Shown: positions 24,386-36,600 of the stretch, piece after piece
How positions within the stretch are numbered: position 1 is the first letter of the stretch
Layout: each line of letters begins with the position of its first letter
Source of the DNA: Tetranychus cinnabarinus
Taxonomy: Eukaryota; Arthropoda; Arachnida; Trombidiformes; Tetranychidae
Direction: 5' to 3'
NCBI GenBank assembly: GCA_022266195.1
Contig: WHVY01000007.1
Location: 1,736,001-1,800,000, forward strand
DNA: 64,000 bases
The notes under the pieces: generated by a model
Database searches by the model: none
Told to the model about the DNA's origin: nothing
The model's input: only the letters and a program-made list of their open reading frames with translations
Position numbers and translations under genes: made by a program

Positions 24386-25290
24386 TGAAATCAATAAATC
24401 TTTTAATCAAAACAACCAGAACAATGATGAAAACAAGTAGTAAACAAGGTTGAATATGAAGTAAATTAAGAGATGGCCCCTTAAACAGAGTTGCATCATT
24501 TTTTAATGTCAACTTTTCTGGGTTGTGTCTCTGAATTTTGCTTTTGAATGGATAACAAAACCTTTATAAAATTTACTAAAATAATTGAGAAGATAAATCT
24601 TGTATTACTTGCAATGAGATTTCTGTCAAACCCGCCAGGTTAATGGTCATTGTGGGGTGGTTATGAAGCCACTCGGCCTCTGGCTCTAGTGTATAATTGA
24701 TTACCAATAAAATTTTCTACCAGAAAATTTCTTAACTTGATCCTCGTTAGATTCGATCATCAAATATCTGATTGAAATTACTGTTATTGGAATCGCTTTA
24801 ATTCATTAGATTACCTTCATTAAATGCTGAATTGAAGCTTTAAAACTCAATTGACTGTGACTTTCTGTTTTTAAGTCAACTTGGAAATAAAACAACTAAA
24901 AGTAAAGCAGAGACATGTTACCTTTATCAATCAAGAAAAGATCATCTAAATCATTATAAGACAATATCAGATAATAACTTCTTTGGTCGATATTAATTCA
25001 TGAACCTGATAGTAAATCTGATCAAGATTACAAAAAGTTAGCAGGAAAATGCCGATAAAATGAGTATAAAGTAATAAAGAGAAACAGGATGAGAGGGAGA
25101 AAATAAGGGACGATATTTAATGACGATGAAGGCTCTAAAAGCTATTCCATAACAGCAAGACTTTACAAGTGTAATTTCAAGTTGTTTGCAGCATAACTCT
25201 CGTTACATCTCATTTCAAAATTTGTTTTCTAGTTAAAATCTATTTTCTAATTCTATATTCATTTACCTTGATCAATATTCAAAAATAATC
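24386..25290. promoter_or_regulatory. Divergent promoter region of NDUFV1 and FBP; source of the Cys-triplet promoters
   Basis: 905 bp between two divergent genes. The FBP-proximal part (about 25000-25230) is the segment found again upstream of all three Cys-triplet genes. It contains CTGATAGTAAATCTGATCA at 25006-25024, present also upstream of genes 2 and 3, a GAGAGGGAGAAAATA block near 25090 and a degenerate TATA (CTAAAAG) near 25135-25141 where the Cys-triplet genes have TATAAAAG or TATTAAAG. Confidence 0.75.
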
Positions 25291-28200
25291 ATGACTTCTA
25301 TGAATGCTGGTATCGATACAAATTGTATGACCCTAACAAGGTTCGTGATTGAAGAGCAGCGGAAAGTTCCTGGAGCGACCGGAGAAATGACCACTCTTCT
25401 TAATGCTTTGGCAACAGCAATTAAAGCCATGTCATCAGCTGTTCGAAAAGCAGGAATTGCCAAATTGTGAGTATAATAATCAATTCAAAAGATGAGCCAA
25501 AATAAATTCAAGTTGATATTGGTTCATTTCTTTAGCCTATGATAAATGTGCCCTCTTTTGTCTTTGTAAACAACGTTACTTTACATTGTGAGGCTTACAA
25601 GCCAAGAAACATTTTCAACTAAACTATTTTTATTTTGCTGTTTATTGTTTAACTGTTTGACCACGTCATTAAAGTTAGTTGTTAGTTAACATAGATTTAA
25701 TTAAATTAATGTATTAAGTCTATTGTGTATTGATCAATTTTCTCATCTCATGTAGAAATAGACAGTGATCAAAGTTTATTTTGCTTTGTTTATTATGCCA
25801 ATGAGAAACATTTACAAGCTTTTCGCAATAATCTGTATTCCATTTGACACTTTTGTTAACTGTTTTATTTCTCATCGATTGTGACAATTGATTGTTTCAT
25901 TGCTAATCTGATTATTTATTTTCATATTCCCTTTCCAGATATGGAATCGCCGGTTCAACAAATGTCCAAGGAGAGGAAGTTAAAAAGCTTGACGTATTGG
26001 CCAATGATATGTTTATCAATGTCTTGAAATCATCTTACTCAACATGTCTCCTAGTCTCAGAGGAAAATGATAATATAATTGAAGTTGAACCCGATAAAAG
26101 GGGTAAATATATCGTTACCTTTGATCCTCTCGATGGATCATCCAATATTGACTGTTTGGTATCTATTGGGTCCATATTTGCCATTTACCGTAAGGTAATC
26201 AAACCATCCTTTCCAACAAACCAGTTTTTTAGATTTACATGGAATATTTTCTAACCAAATTTCCATTTTCTACTTGCTAACCTTGTAGATTCTCGATATA
26301 TTGTTATCCCGCCCGCCCGAACAAAAAAGTTTAACGGTTCCTATTAATTTCACCTTAGTAACAGGCTTTTTTATTTGTTTAGATCTTGTTTATCTGCTTT
26401 TCAAGATAACGAATCTGATTATCTGTTTAGTCTATTGATACTGATCTTTGTACCTTCCCCATCAAGCTATTACTAGGCATTTCAAGAGATTATTTTTCAA
26501 GGTGATTTTAGGAAAATACCATCGTGTGTTTATGTCATCATTAATTATCCTTATCAGTTTAATTCAGGGGAAAATATTGAAATCAGTTAGTCTTCTCCGT
26601 CTGATCTTTATCACTATCATTGAGTCAACCTTCTAGTTTTTATTAATTCTTATTTAGCTTACTCGTCTATCACATTTCTGATATCCATATTGAATTGTTC
26701 AAAATCTAAGCATACCTGAACCATGAGTTCATTGTAAAATGCATGTTCAAGAAATGAATATGCTGACTGAAGAATGTTAAATTTCATCAATTATTGCTAC
26801 TTGATCTATTTATCATGGACATTTATAATGTTGATCAAAATTTCAACGATGCATATCGTTAAACGATCTAATTTTTTGGTCGATCAGAATTACAGTCATC
26901 AATCTGTAACTTGAGAAGCATTTCATTTCCTTTTCCAATATATTCAGATATATTCCAATGATTTTAGATTTCTTTACAAAAGAGTTAGCTCCTAAGAGTA
27001 ATTGCTATTTTAGTAAATAACTCATTATTAAGTAAACTATCATTTCACTAAACTTATTTCTCTTTTTTTCAATCAAATCAGGTAAATCCTGGAGAACCGA
27101 CTGAGGCTGATGCTTTGGTCAGTGGACGGAATATCTTGGCTGCTGGTTATGCGACGTACGGCAGTGCTACTATGGTTGTTCTATCACTAGGTCAAGGGGT
27201 TCATGGATTCATGCTTGATCCTGTAAGTACATTCTTGGCTTAAAAAATGATCCAGATTTTCACACTCTTTTGTTTTCATTTTCTGTCAGGCTATTGGTGA
27301 ATTCATCTTGACCGAGCCAAACATTACAGTCCCTCGCCGTGGTAAAATTTACAGTATCAATGAAGGTTATGAAAGTCAATGGGACCCTGTTGTCAAAGCC
27401 TATGTTCACAGTAAAAAATATCCTAAGGTAAACAAAGATAATTTTTGTCACTTCAGTGACTTTAGCTTCAATTATAGCATATAATGTGCTATAATACCTG
27501 TTAGGATAAAAATAGTTTTGTTGTTTAACCAACAAAAAAATATACAATTCTGACGTCTATTTTGAGATGCTTGTTATTGTGTATAACTATAATTCAGTTG
27601 AATGTTAAAAATACATAAGTCCAATGCATAATCTAAAAATATATTTTGTTCATATTTCAACCCTTTAGTCTGGTAAACCTTATGGTGCACGTTATGTCGG
27701 TTCGATGGTATCTGATGTTCACCGAACGTTCAAATATGGTGGTATTTTCATGTATCCGGCTACAAAAGATTCACCTAACGGAAAGGTAAATCTCGATGCC
27801 CTTTGACAATATTAATATGGCTTTGCAAGACTTCTGTTAAAAGCATCTATTGAGGATTCGTTGGCCTTTTAAAACATTACCTATTCAATCATTGAATTGA
27901 TGACTTCCTAGAATCATTTTTATGATTACTATTCCTTCACTCAATAATGATGCTGATAATGATAATCACAAGTATAGAGTAAGGCAAGAAAGAAAGAGCA
28001 AGAATATGAACCCAAGGGGATGAATGAGGAAACATTATATTGGATACAAGTTTTCGAGTTTTTAGGCTGAATTAGATGAATTTATCTTTTTTTTTCTCTG
28101 GACTTTATGACTGATCCAGAACCCACAATTACCATTTCATTGGATAGACACTTGAATTCCCTTTAGTACCATTGATAATGATGTTTACTTGTTGAAAATG

Positions 28201-28618
28201 AGTACAAAAACAAAAGACAAAAGAGCTCAAAGTCTAACTAGAATAGGATCATTTTAAATATTGATGAAAATGAAATTATTCTGGTACAAGTAATCGAAAC
28301 AAATGGATCCAATTCTGTTTTCATCTCATTTTCAGAATGTATATCTTGCCACAATCTTCATCTAATACTTGCGTTAGTACTAAATCACTTTCACTGCGAT
28401 ACTAACCTTTATTTCATCTATTTTCACATTAGCTTCGGTTATTATACGAATGTAATCCAATGGCATTTCTCATGGAACAAGCCGGTGGAATGGCAATCGA
28501 TGGAAACAAATGTATTCTTGATATTGTACCACATTCCATTCATCAACGTAGTCCAATATTTCTTGGTTCATTTGAGGATGTTTCCGAGATTCAAGCAATG
28601 TACAAAGCTTCCCGTTGA
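25291..28618 (+). CDS. FBP1: Fructose-1,6-bisphosphatase
   Basis: Six exons: 25291-25466, 25939-26194, 27082-27222, 27290-27427, 27669-27785 and 28433-28618, in frame throughout, 337 aa, the normal length. The enzyme hydrolyses fructose 1,6-bisphosphate to fructose 6-phosphate, the committed step of gluconeogenesis, in the cytosol. Visible motifs: LTRFVIEEQRK near the N-terminus, EGEELLN-type AMP site region (GEMTTLLNALATAIKAMSSA), metal ligands in VSEE at about 98-101, signature FDPLDGSSNID at about 120-130, YGARYVGSMVSDVHRT and the C-terminal LRLLYECNPMAFLMEQAGG with HQRSPIFLGS. Exon 1 codons 10-12 encode Thr-Asn-Cys as ACAAATTGT (25318-25326). An AATAAA polyadenylation signal lies at 28665-28670, about 47 bp after the stop. 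Intron 5 is longest (647 bp), and intron 2 is 887 bp. Three truncated copies of its 5' part carry the Cys-triplet genes. Confidence 0.97.
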
Positions 28619-29788
28619 TAATACGCAAGCCAATATACAAAAGGTGCAAGGATTTAATGCTTAAAATAAAACCTTTATTAGAAGCTGTTTTTTTTTCTTG
28701 TGGAACGATCAGTTTCATATAGTCAAGATTCATATTCAGCATTTCATTTTATAGTTTCCCATTTAAATTTTGTTTCTTAATTTGTGAGCTTTTTCTGATT
28801 TTAGGTTTCAATCTGCATTCAAGTTTATTTACCTTTACTTTTACTTTTGCTAAGTTAACCCAAATATCATGCATTAATATGTTATCCATTGATCTTTAAT
28901 AATTCACTTTCCTCAAGTGAAGCTCATTCAATTTTTATATAAATTCAATATTTTTGGTCAATTCATATCAATTACTTTTTCAAAATGTAAATAAAATCTT
29001 TGGTTTTTTTACTTACAGATTGGTATTGTAACCTATTGACTGAATTGACATTTAGATTTTCAAAGCAACACAATGATGGCAAAACTTTACCATGAGTAAT
29101 TCATTTCATTCAAATGATTGAATAGCTAATTCAATTCATCTCGAAATAAATAAGATGTGTTACAAATTTGAGTGTAATCACAATTAGAGCTAATTTGCTG
29201 CACTTCTCTTACAAGTTGTAGGTGGAATTTAAGTGGATTCTGATATTTCAGGCAACAGTGGTTTTATATTTATGGGCTAAGAAGAAAAAAATAAGATTAA
29301 TTGTTAATAGTAATTATCTTAAACGTAAATTCGGAAATAAATGATGCAACGAAAAGGTCATTATTATTATTGTCATTATTATAATGTATTTTCATATATT
29401 ATATGATGAAGTAACATGATTTTTTGTGTAAAAAACAGTCAACTCCGAACATGATGATGATGACTATGACGATAAACATGATAATGATGAAGATGAGGAT
29501 TAGGATGATAATGTTGATAGAAATGGAAAAAAAGATGAAAAGGCTAATGAAGCAACTGCAGAACATGGGATCATAACATCAGCTATTCCATTGAAAAGTA
29601 TCATTGTTATAATTCAATATGGTGATGATGATGTTAATTTGATGTTCTCAGTTGACCAAATCAGCAAGTCTAATTAGCATCCTTTCCTTGATGGATAGAG
29701 AAGCAGATGAAGACATAATGGGACAAAGAGGAAGAATTGAACGAAAATGTTAAATTGGTCAGTCCATTTTCAGTCAATGTCTTTCATC
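28619..29788. other. Intergenic between FBP and neuropeptide-like gene
   Basis: Contains the FBP 3' UTR with its poly(A) signal. The right half (about 29440-29720) is rich in GATGAT/AATGATGA trinucleotides and probably includes the 3' UTR of the minus-strand neuropeptide-like gene. No coding sequence seen. Confidence 0.5.
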
Positions 29789-30601
29789 TTATCCCCAACG
29801 AAGTGCTTGGCCCGCTGTCCGTCCATGACCACGAGAGACTGCACTGACCAATTCCGAAGAGTAAGCATCGTCTAAATGTTGTTTATACGTTGGCTTCCAA
29901 TGGGCAAATAAACTCAATGCTTTTTTAATCCGCGACACTGATCTTTCCTCGTTTCCTCTTTTCAGCATCTTTTTGTCACTCTTATCATCGGCTGCCGTTG
30001 TAATCAGCTCTGGTTCAATCCATGATAATAATGATGATGTACCACTGTTATTACTGCTGTTGCTGTCAATGTTAAACAGTTTCTGTTCTTTGTTTAAGTT
30101 GAAAATTGATGAAGTCGGGGAAGATGATGTTTTAATATGTAAATTTGAATTTTGAGGAGCAAAATCTTTTGAAAATGGGTTAACATTACCATCCAAATTG
30201 TTTCTATTAACATCAACATCTAACGATGGCTCAAAATCACTATCTATTGAGGATAAATCATTAGCTGCAATTGCATCCAATAATCTTGAAGTTTGTATAT
30301 AATCATTCAAAGAATCCACAGAATTTATTGAATCGGCTGGGAAAGAGTTTGATGAAGATGATGGCGATGGTGGAGGGGGTGGAGGTGGATTTAACCAGAT
30401 TGGTCTGATTGAATGACACAAAGTAACAGGTAATAAGATAACAGTGAACACAAATAAATTCTTAATCAATCGAAAGTTTGGATTAATACCAGTAAATGAC
30501 GTCTGAATTGGCATGATTAATCTGGTTGAAGATGGAAGGAAGCAGAAAAGAGAGGAAACAAAACGGTTAAAATTTACATTAGCAACCATTTTAAACACCA
30601 A
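29789..30601 (-). CDS. Probable neuropeptide precursor with C-terminal RW-amide
   Basis: ORF of 270 aa. A hydrophobic segment ending LFVFTVILLPVTLCHS (about residues 49-64) is the likely signal peptide, so translation may really start at the internal Met30 (MPIQTSF) at 30514 or in an upstream exon. After it come IRPIWL, an eight-Pro run and a low-complexity Ser/Asn/Asp-rich spacer. Dibasic sites KK and KR cluster at about 210-215 and a further KK at 226-227. The final 43 residues, after the last KK, are the best conserved-looking part and end GRTAGQALRWG directly before the stop: a terminal Gly is the amide donor, so the product would end Arg-Trp-NH2. This is the layout of a single-copy neuropeptide precursor with the peptide at the C-terminus. 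I do not recognise the peptide family with certainty. It stands alone in a very long gene-poor region. Confidence 0.65.
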   Translation of the reverse strand: MVFKMVANVNFNRFVSSLFCFLPSSTRLIMPIQTSFTGINPNFRLIKNLFVFTVILLPVTLCHSIRPIWLNPPPPPPPSPSSSSNSFPADSINSVDSLNDYIQTSRLLDAIAANDLSSIDSDFEPSLDVDVNRNNLDGNVNPFSKDFAPQNSNLHIKTSSSPTSSIFNLNKEQKLFNIDSNSSNNSGTSSLLSWIEPELITTAADDKSDKKMLKRGNEERSVSRIKKALSLFAHWKPTYKQHLDDAYSSELVSAVSRGHGRTAGQALRWG

Positions 30602-33600
30602 TCAACAGGATAACAAAAAAATGTACTTGGAGCAATTTTGTATAACCAATAGTGACTGATTAATTAAGAAAAATCAAATTAAAAAAATAAAACAATTATA
30701 AAAAAATCAAAAACGTAACATAAATATGCTTCTGGTAACAAAAGGCAAGGAACCTTTTGTTGTAATAACCGTTTGTTTCATGCATTGACTAATAGTTCAA
30801 ATCATTTGTTTTGAGTTTTTATGCTTCTAGGTCTTTCCATGTTAGGTATTAAAATAGAGTCTTTTGAGAAATTTGTTTTCGCTTCTAAATTAATTCTGGA
30901 TTGTTCAGTTTTACAATTACGATAAAAATGACTGCCATTCAACAATAATAAATGTCACTCCATTATCTGCTTAATTTAAATCAGATTATTAGGCGGTCCA
31001 ATAAATTCGTATAAAAAGTTAGTTCCCGTTTTTTCTGAATCAGGTTTACAAATCGAATCCATAAAGACAATATCGAAGGTCAAGTTGGGAAAGTTTCGTA
31101 ATTTTATTCAAATGCTTTCAAAAGTTATTGCCATTCAAGGTCAAAAAAAATATTTCATACAGCACTGTGATGAATTTTTCTGACAAAAAAGGGTAATAAT
31201 TTGGGACCGTTATAATCGAATTTGAATCCGTTTGCGGTAATGATAAAGTTAACTCTTCAGCACTTATTTTATATAAAAAAATATCGAAACATAGCATCAC
31301 CAATACAGCAAATAGGCCACTTTCGAGTAGACTTCAAAAAATTTTCTATATTCGAATTTCTGCTCATATCTGATGAATCATGTAGGTATCGTCCGAGTTA
31401 ATTCGCAGAGACTTACGTCTGATTTTTATCTATCAATTAGTATCATTCATGATATTTTACACTCTACACTTCGGGCTAGAGAATAAGCCGAAAATACGTC
31501 TTCCATGTGAGAAAATAGGCTTTTCGCAAGTTTTCGTATCGTAACCGCCAATTTGGCAGTATATGTAGATTCATGCTAAAATTTTGTTGATGCTCTGTCG
31601 AGCCAACTTATGCAGGCTTATTTAGGCTACTTTTCATATGCATATCTTAAAAGGTCACTTCATAGGACATCTTTTTAATGCCGAAAAGCAAAAAACGGGA
31701 TCGTTTTTCTTAAGCTCGTTTTTCGACATCGTGATGGACTCAAAGATCTGGTAACTTGTATATGTAGCCTTTCTGGCCTGAATATTTATAATCCAAAAAA
31801 TAAAAGTTCTGAGTCTTCGAGAACATAATTTTTATACGAATTTATTGGATCACCTAATAGATCAAAAATTGACTTTTCCACCTACACTATTGATAGTATT
31901 GATTCCGTTCATCATCTAATCGCTTTAAACGATGTATCTATACAATAATCTGTGTCTTTAATTAATTAACTTCAATTGAAATTCTATTACTCAGTTCATT
32001 ATCACTTGTCACCAATAATGGTATGCAAAAGCGGAATTGAACTGAATAATGTCAACATTTCCAAATCCAAAGAAAGCAAATTAACACCAGCAACAAACAT
32101 ATTGAATCCAACATGGAAACAATTTGGTTGAAAGTAACGCTTCCAAGTCATTTGGAAAATCCGCTATAAAAGATTCTACACCAAGGTAAGAAATGATACC
32201 TGATCATCATCATAACATGGTGATGATGGTGATAAATATTTACTAACTGTAATACAATAATGAAAAGACGAGATGATAATAAAAACAAGGTTACTGTTTT
32301 ATCTTGTAAAGTACAGTAGCTGTTTATTGTCTTCAACTGAATGATAACCCAAAGAACCCAATAACTTAACCAGTGTACAAAAAGACCAACTCAATCATCT
32401 ATAATTTTTACATTAACAATAAAGACAACTCAATGACAATTACAATTCCCGAATCAAGTGTAACATCAATTGACAATTAAACAGACGATCAAAAGACAAA
32501 TATAGAAGCTTCAATATATTGTATTAAATAAATAATAATAAAAGCCAAAACAAACCATAACAAGTACCAAAAATGGATACATTGGATCAAGCCTAACCCA
32601 AAACCAGAAAAACAGTTTAACCCTTAGATTGGTTCAGCTTGACTTTTAACAGACTTCATTGTTAACAATTTAAATATCAATCAATAAGAAATGAATACAA
32701 CCAAGTTTTCAGCATCAATCTCCAGTCGGATATTTATAATACTTTAGGTTGATTCTGATCAACATGATATTCATTGAATGATTTAACCGCCCACTTAGAG
32801 GTTATTGCATATTAAGAAGCTGATAAATCGTCAATTGAAATGAAACCAAATGAATAAAACCAAGAACTAAATTAAAGTAAAAAGTATATTTCTTGATTCA
32901 ACAATTTTCTTGTCATACATTGAGCTCAATGTAAATAGCTTAATGCATTTCTGATTGATAATTGATAAAAACAGGTAAACATGTTGACTCATTTGTTGTT
33001 TGTCTCAATGCAATGACAAAATAAAGAAAATGAAAAAAGAAGAAATTTTTTTCTATTTCGTATCATTTCAATGGTTCCAAATGATTCAGATTTACTTGCA
33101 CATTTAAAGGTTTTTCTTACATCATTATTATTCAACTTGAATACAAAATATTGGTTTTAATGTAAAAGAAGAAGAAGAAGAATCAAGGTTTTACTCTTTA
33201 AACATCAAAAATTAATCACTGAATCAATTGTTTACCCTTTTTTAGGTCAAACCTGAGATATTCAACTTTATATAGATATTGAGGATATTTTTGTTTCATC
33301 ATGAAATCACCTTAACATTTACTTGACCAAATAAGTTTCCATTGTTTCCTTATTAACTGCAGCCATAAAACCTGAATCATTGTGAGTATCAAGTTAATAC
33401 ACCAAGTTTCAATCAACTGAGAACGAAACTGTTGCAAGTAATTTTCAAAAGTCTTATTACTTTCCTCATGATCAACCAACAAGTCACCAATTTAAAGAGG
33501 AATCAAAGTTGATAACAAGGGTTTCTACAAATCTATTGAACTGTTTACTGGGAAAACAAAAAAATGTACAAAAAAATGATCAACTTCATGTTGAACATTC

Positions 33601-36600
33601 TGTTCAATTGAAAGGAGTTGTTTTTCACCTCATTTTGACGCAAATAAATACCTGTTGATCAAAACAATCAAATGGCCAAGTGTTTTGACTCAACACTTTC
33701 CTCGCGTCAAGTTGCAGTTAATATTTTTCACAACTAACAAAAAATTGCAAATCAACAACATTAAACCTTTTCATTTTCATTTTAAAAGTTTCTTGAAAAT
33801 TTTCTCATTCATGAGCAGGGAGCGTGGAAATGATATATTTCGTGAAATAACCTGAAACGACAGTTGACCTGAAAATGACGAAGATCTTTGATCAAAGAAG
33901 AGTAGTTTTTGCGATTCTTTCACTGAAATTTGGATTCTTAACTTGCAATACTTGTAAGAAGGCTAAAACTGCAAAATCTTGCTGACTCTCTTATAAGATA
34001 AGTTAGTTTTCATATTGAAATATTGCTGCTTCCCTAGATTTTTAAAATTGAACATTTGAAATGTTTCATCGAGAGAATGAATCTTTGAATCATTTCCTAA
34101 AGATCAGGATAAACTTACTGTAGATTGACCTTACACTGATCTAAACTTTGAAATTTTTAGTGACATTTACTGGATCTATTGATATTTACACTCACTTCCC
34201 AAGCGTCCCAGTAATCAAGTGATAACATGATTGAACAATCATTTTCTTATTTCTTCAAATATTAATCGTTTATAAATGAAATAAAAAGTTATTTTTATCA
34301 ATTTTTCAGAGCAAATGTTTCATTGTTCAAAATTCAAGTGTTTTACAAAACTGCTTATTACGCCAAAAGATGAATCACAATTGATATTGGCCAATTGGTT
34401 TGGAAATTTGGTGGGATGATTTTCCACTGAATAAATTTTCTTCATATTTTTGAACAATTTTATGAAGAGTACAGCTATGGCTATGGCCGATACCTGTCAT
34501 GAATTTTTCATGTTTTGTCCTCGTTTACAAATTTTCTTGACCTTTTCATTCAACAGCAACTACTCAACTCCTTGGTAAACCTTCCAGAACCCTTATTTTT
34601 TTACGGAACTAATACGTTCTTCTCGTTCTTTTATTCAATAAAAATACATCCTAAGAGCTTAAGCCGTCTAGAATTGGCATTAAATATGAGTTATAAAAAT
34701 CTCTCCTCCAAAGTTCAAACGAGTCTATTTTCGATAGCATTGAAACGCGTCAACTCTAAAGTGCCCAATATATTTCGATTGTGAACTTAAGCGTATTCAT
34801 CATTCAGAGATTTCCCTACAAAATAGTGTACAGAATGAAATAAATGAATAAAAATCTGAATATAGTTTAAAATTGTCCCATTTCCCTGGTCATGCACTAT
34901 TATATTGTTATTATAAAAGTTCAATGGATTCATTCATTGATAACTTCAGATTTGGTTTTCATTTTGAATCAACAAAAATATCTTTTTTCTTCATTTTTCC
35001 TTAATCTTTTATTTGAAAACGGATCAGTATAAACCAAGAACATGACCTATTCATTCGGAAAATTGTTCAAATCAAACTGAATTTGCTATCTTCTTCAATT
35101 GCTCACCTACAAACGCATTGAATCTAATCTTGTCTTTGAACACATTCACCTAATTTCAATGAGATAACCCTGTTTATGGACAGCATTTCAACTAATGATC
35201 AACATTTCTTTCCATTTGTTGGTGTTAACAACCATTGACTTGCAATCCATTCTGATTGACAGAAATACAGGTTGTCGATTTACCATTATTTGCCCTTAAT
35301 TTCACTCATTATTGACCTGAAATGAAAAATGAGAAACACTATCAATTGAATGAAGACCAAAATAGGAGTCAACAAAATCCTATTTGGAGCATTAAAATTG
35401 CATCCAAAGGTATTTCAAGTAATCATAATAAGATTTATTTAATACCTTTTAACAATGGGTTAACACTCCATGAGACTATCAATCTTTCAACATTTCCAGG
35501 TTTATAGACTGATTAAAGGATTTCAATGAAATGAAAAGTCATGGTATTAACTCTGATTATTGTTTATTTTCAACACTCTTCACCAATCTGATCAATGAAA
35601 GTAAACAACATCCAAATCGTACATTAATTATTAACTTGAATTACAGTAATTACAACAAATCTTGCCTTTTGGTCAACAACATTTTCCCACTTTTGACCTT
35701 ATTTAATTGAAATTAATCTTGTGACTTTTGCGTCCAACAACAATTCCATTAGTGTTATTAATTGACAACAAATCATGTTAATATTTTAAAATTAACAGTT
35801 AAATGTTTAATTAAGTTAATCAAAGGGAAAACTGTAAACCCAAAAATATCATTAAACATTGGAAGCAAAAAATGGGTGAGAAACAACAAAAAATGGTTAA
35901 CATTACCAATTGTATAATATGATGAATAAAAGGTTTGCTTAAAAAAGTGATTATTAATCAAGTTAATGGTCCTAATCAACACCCAATCTAATTGAGCATT
36001 TACCAGTCGAGGCTTCAATTGTCACCATTAAATATGAACAAAAGCATTGATATTGATATTTAACTTTGAAGTTGGAGTAAAAATTTTTACTACATTTTTG
36101 GGTTCCATCATTAAAATGGTAAAAATAATCATTACATTTGTATTATTGCTTGATATATTGCTTCGGGTTTAATGACACATAAATAAGTTAACTTAATGTT
36201 GGCTAAATTGTACAAAATATTGAAAGTTTACTTCAATTAGTCGTTTAATTTAATCCAGTTAGTTAATTAAATTGAGCTGAAGAAAGAGTTGACCAGAAAA
36301 TAATTGGCAAAACGATGAAGAAAGTTACATTTCAAGGTAAATGTACACTTAGATGAAATATTACATTTTCATGAATCTGGTTGTACTCAGTTATTCAGTT
36401 AAGAGACTAGATTTTAGTATAATTAAGTAATTTTTTCAATTATCCAATCTCATGTTTCGATTTTAAGTCCAGAAAATGGGAAACCTAATGTAACCCAAAA
36501 ATTTGGTTCATTGGGTTAATCTTGAAACTATCATGTTTCCCTTTGGTTGTCGATTTGATTATTTTTTAAACTTTTACTGGATGTGTTTTATTACAACTAT

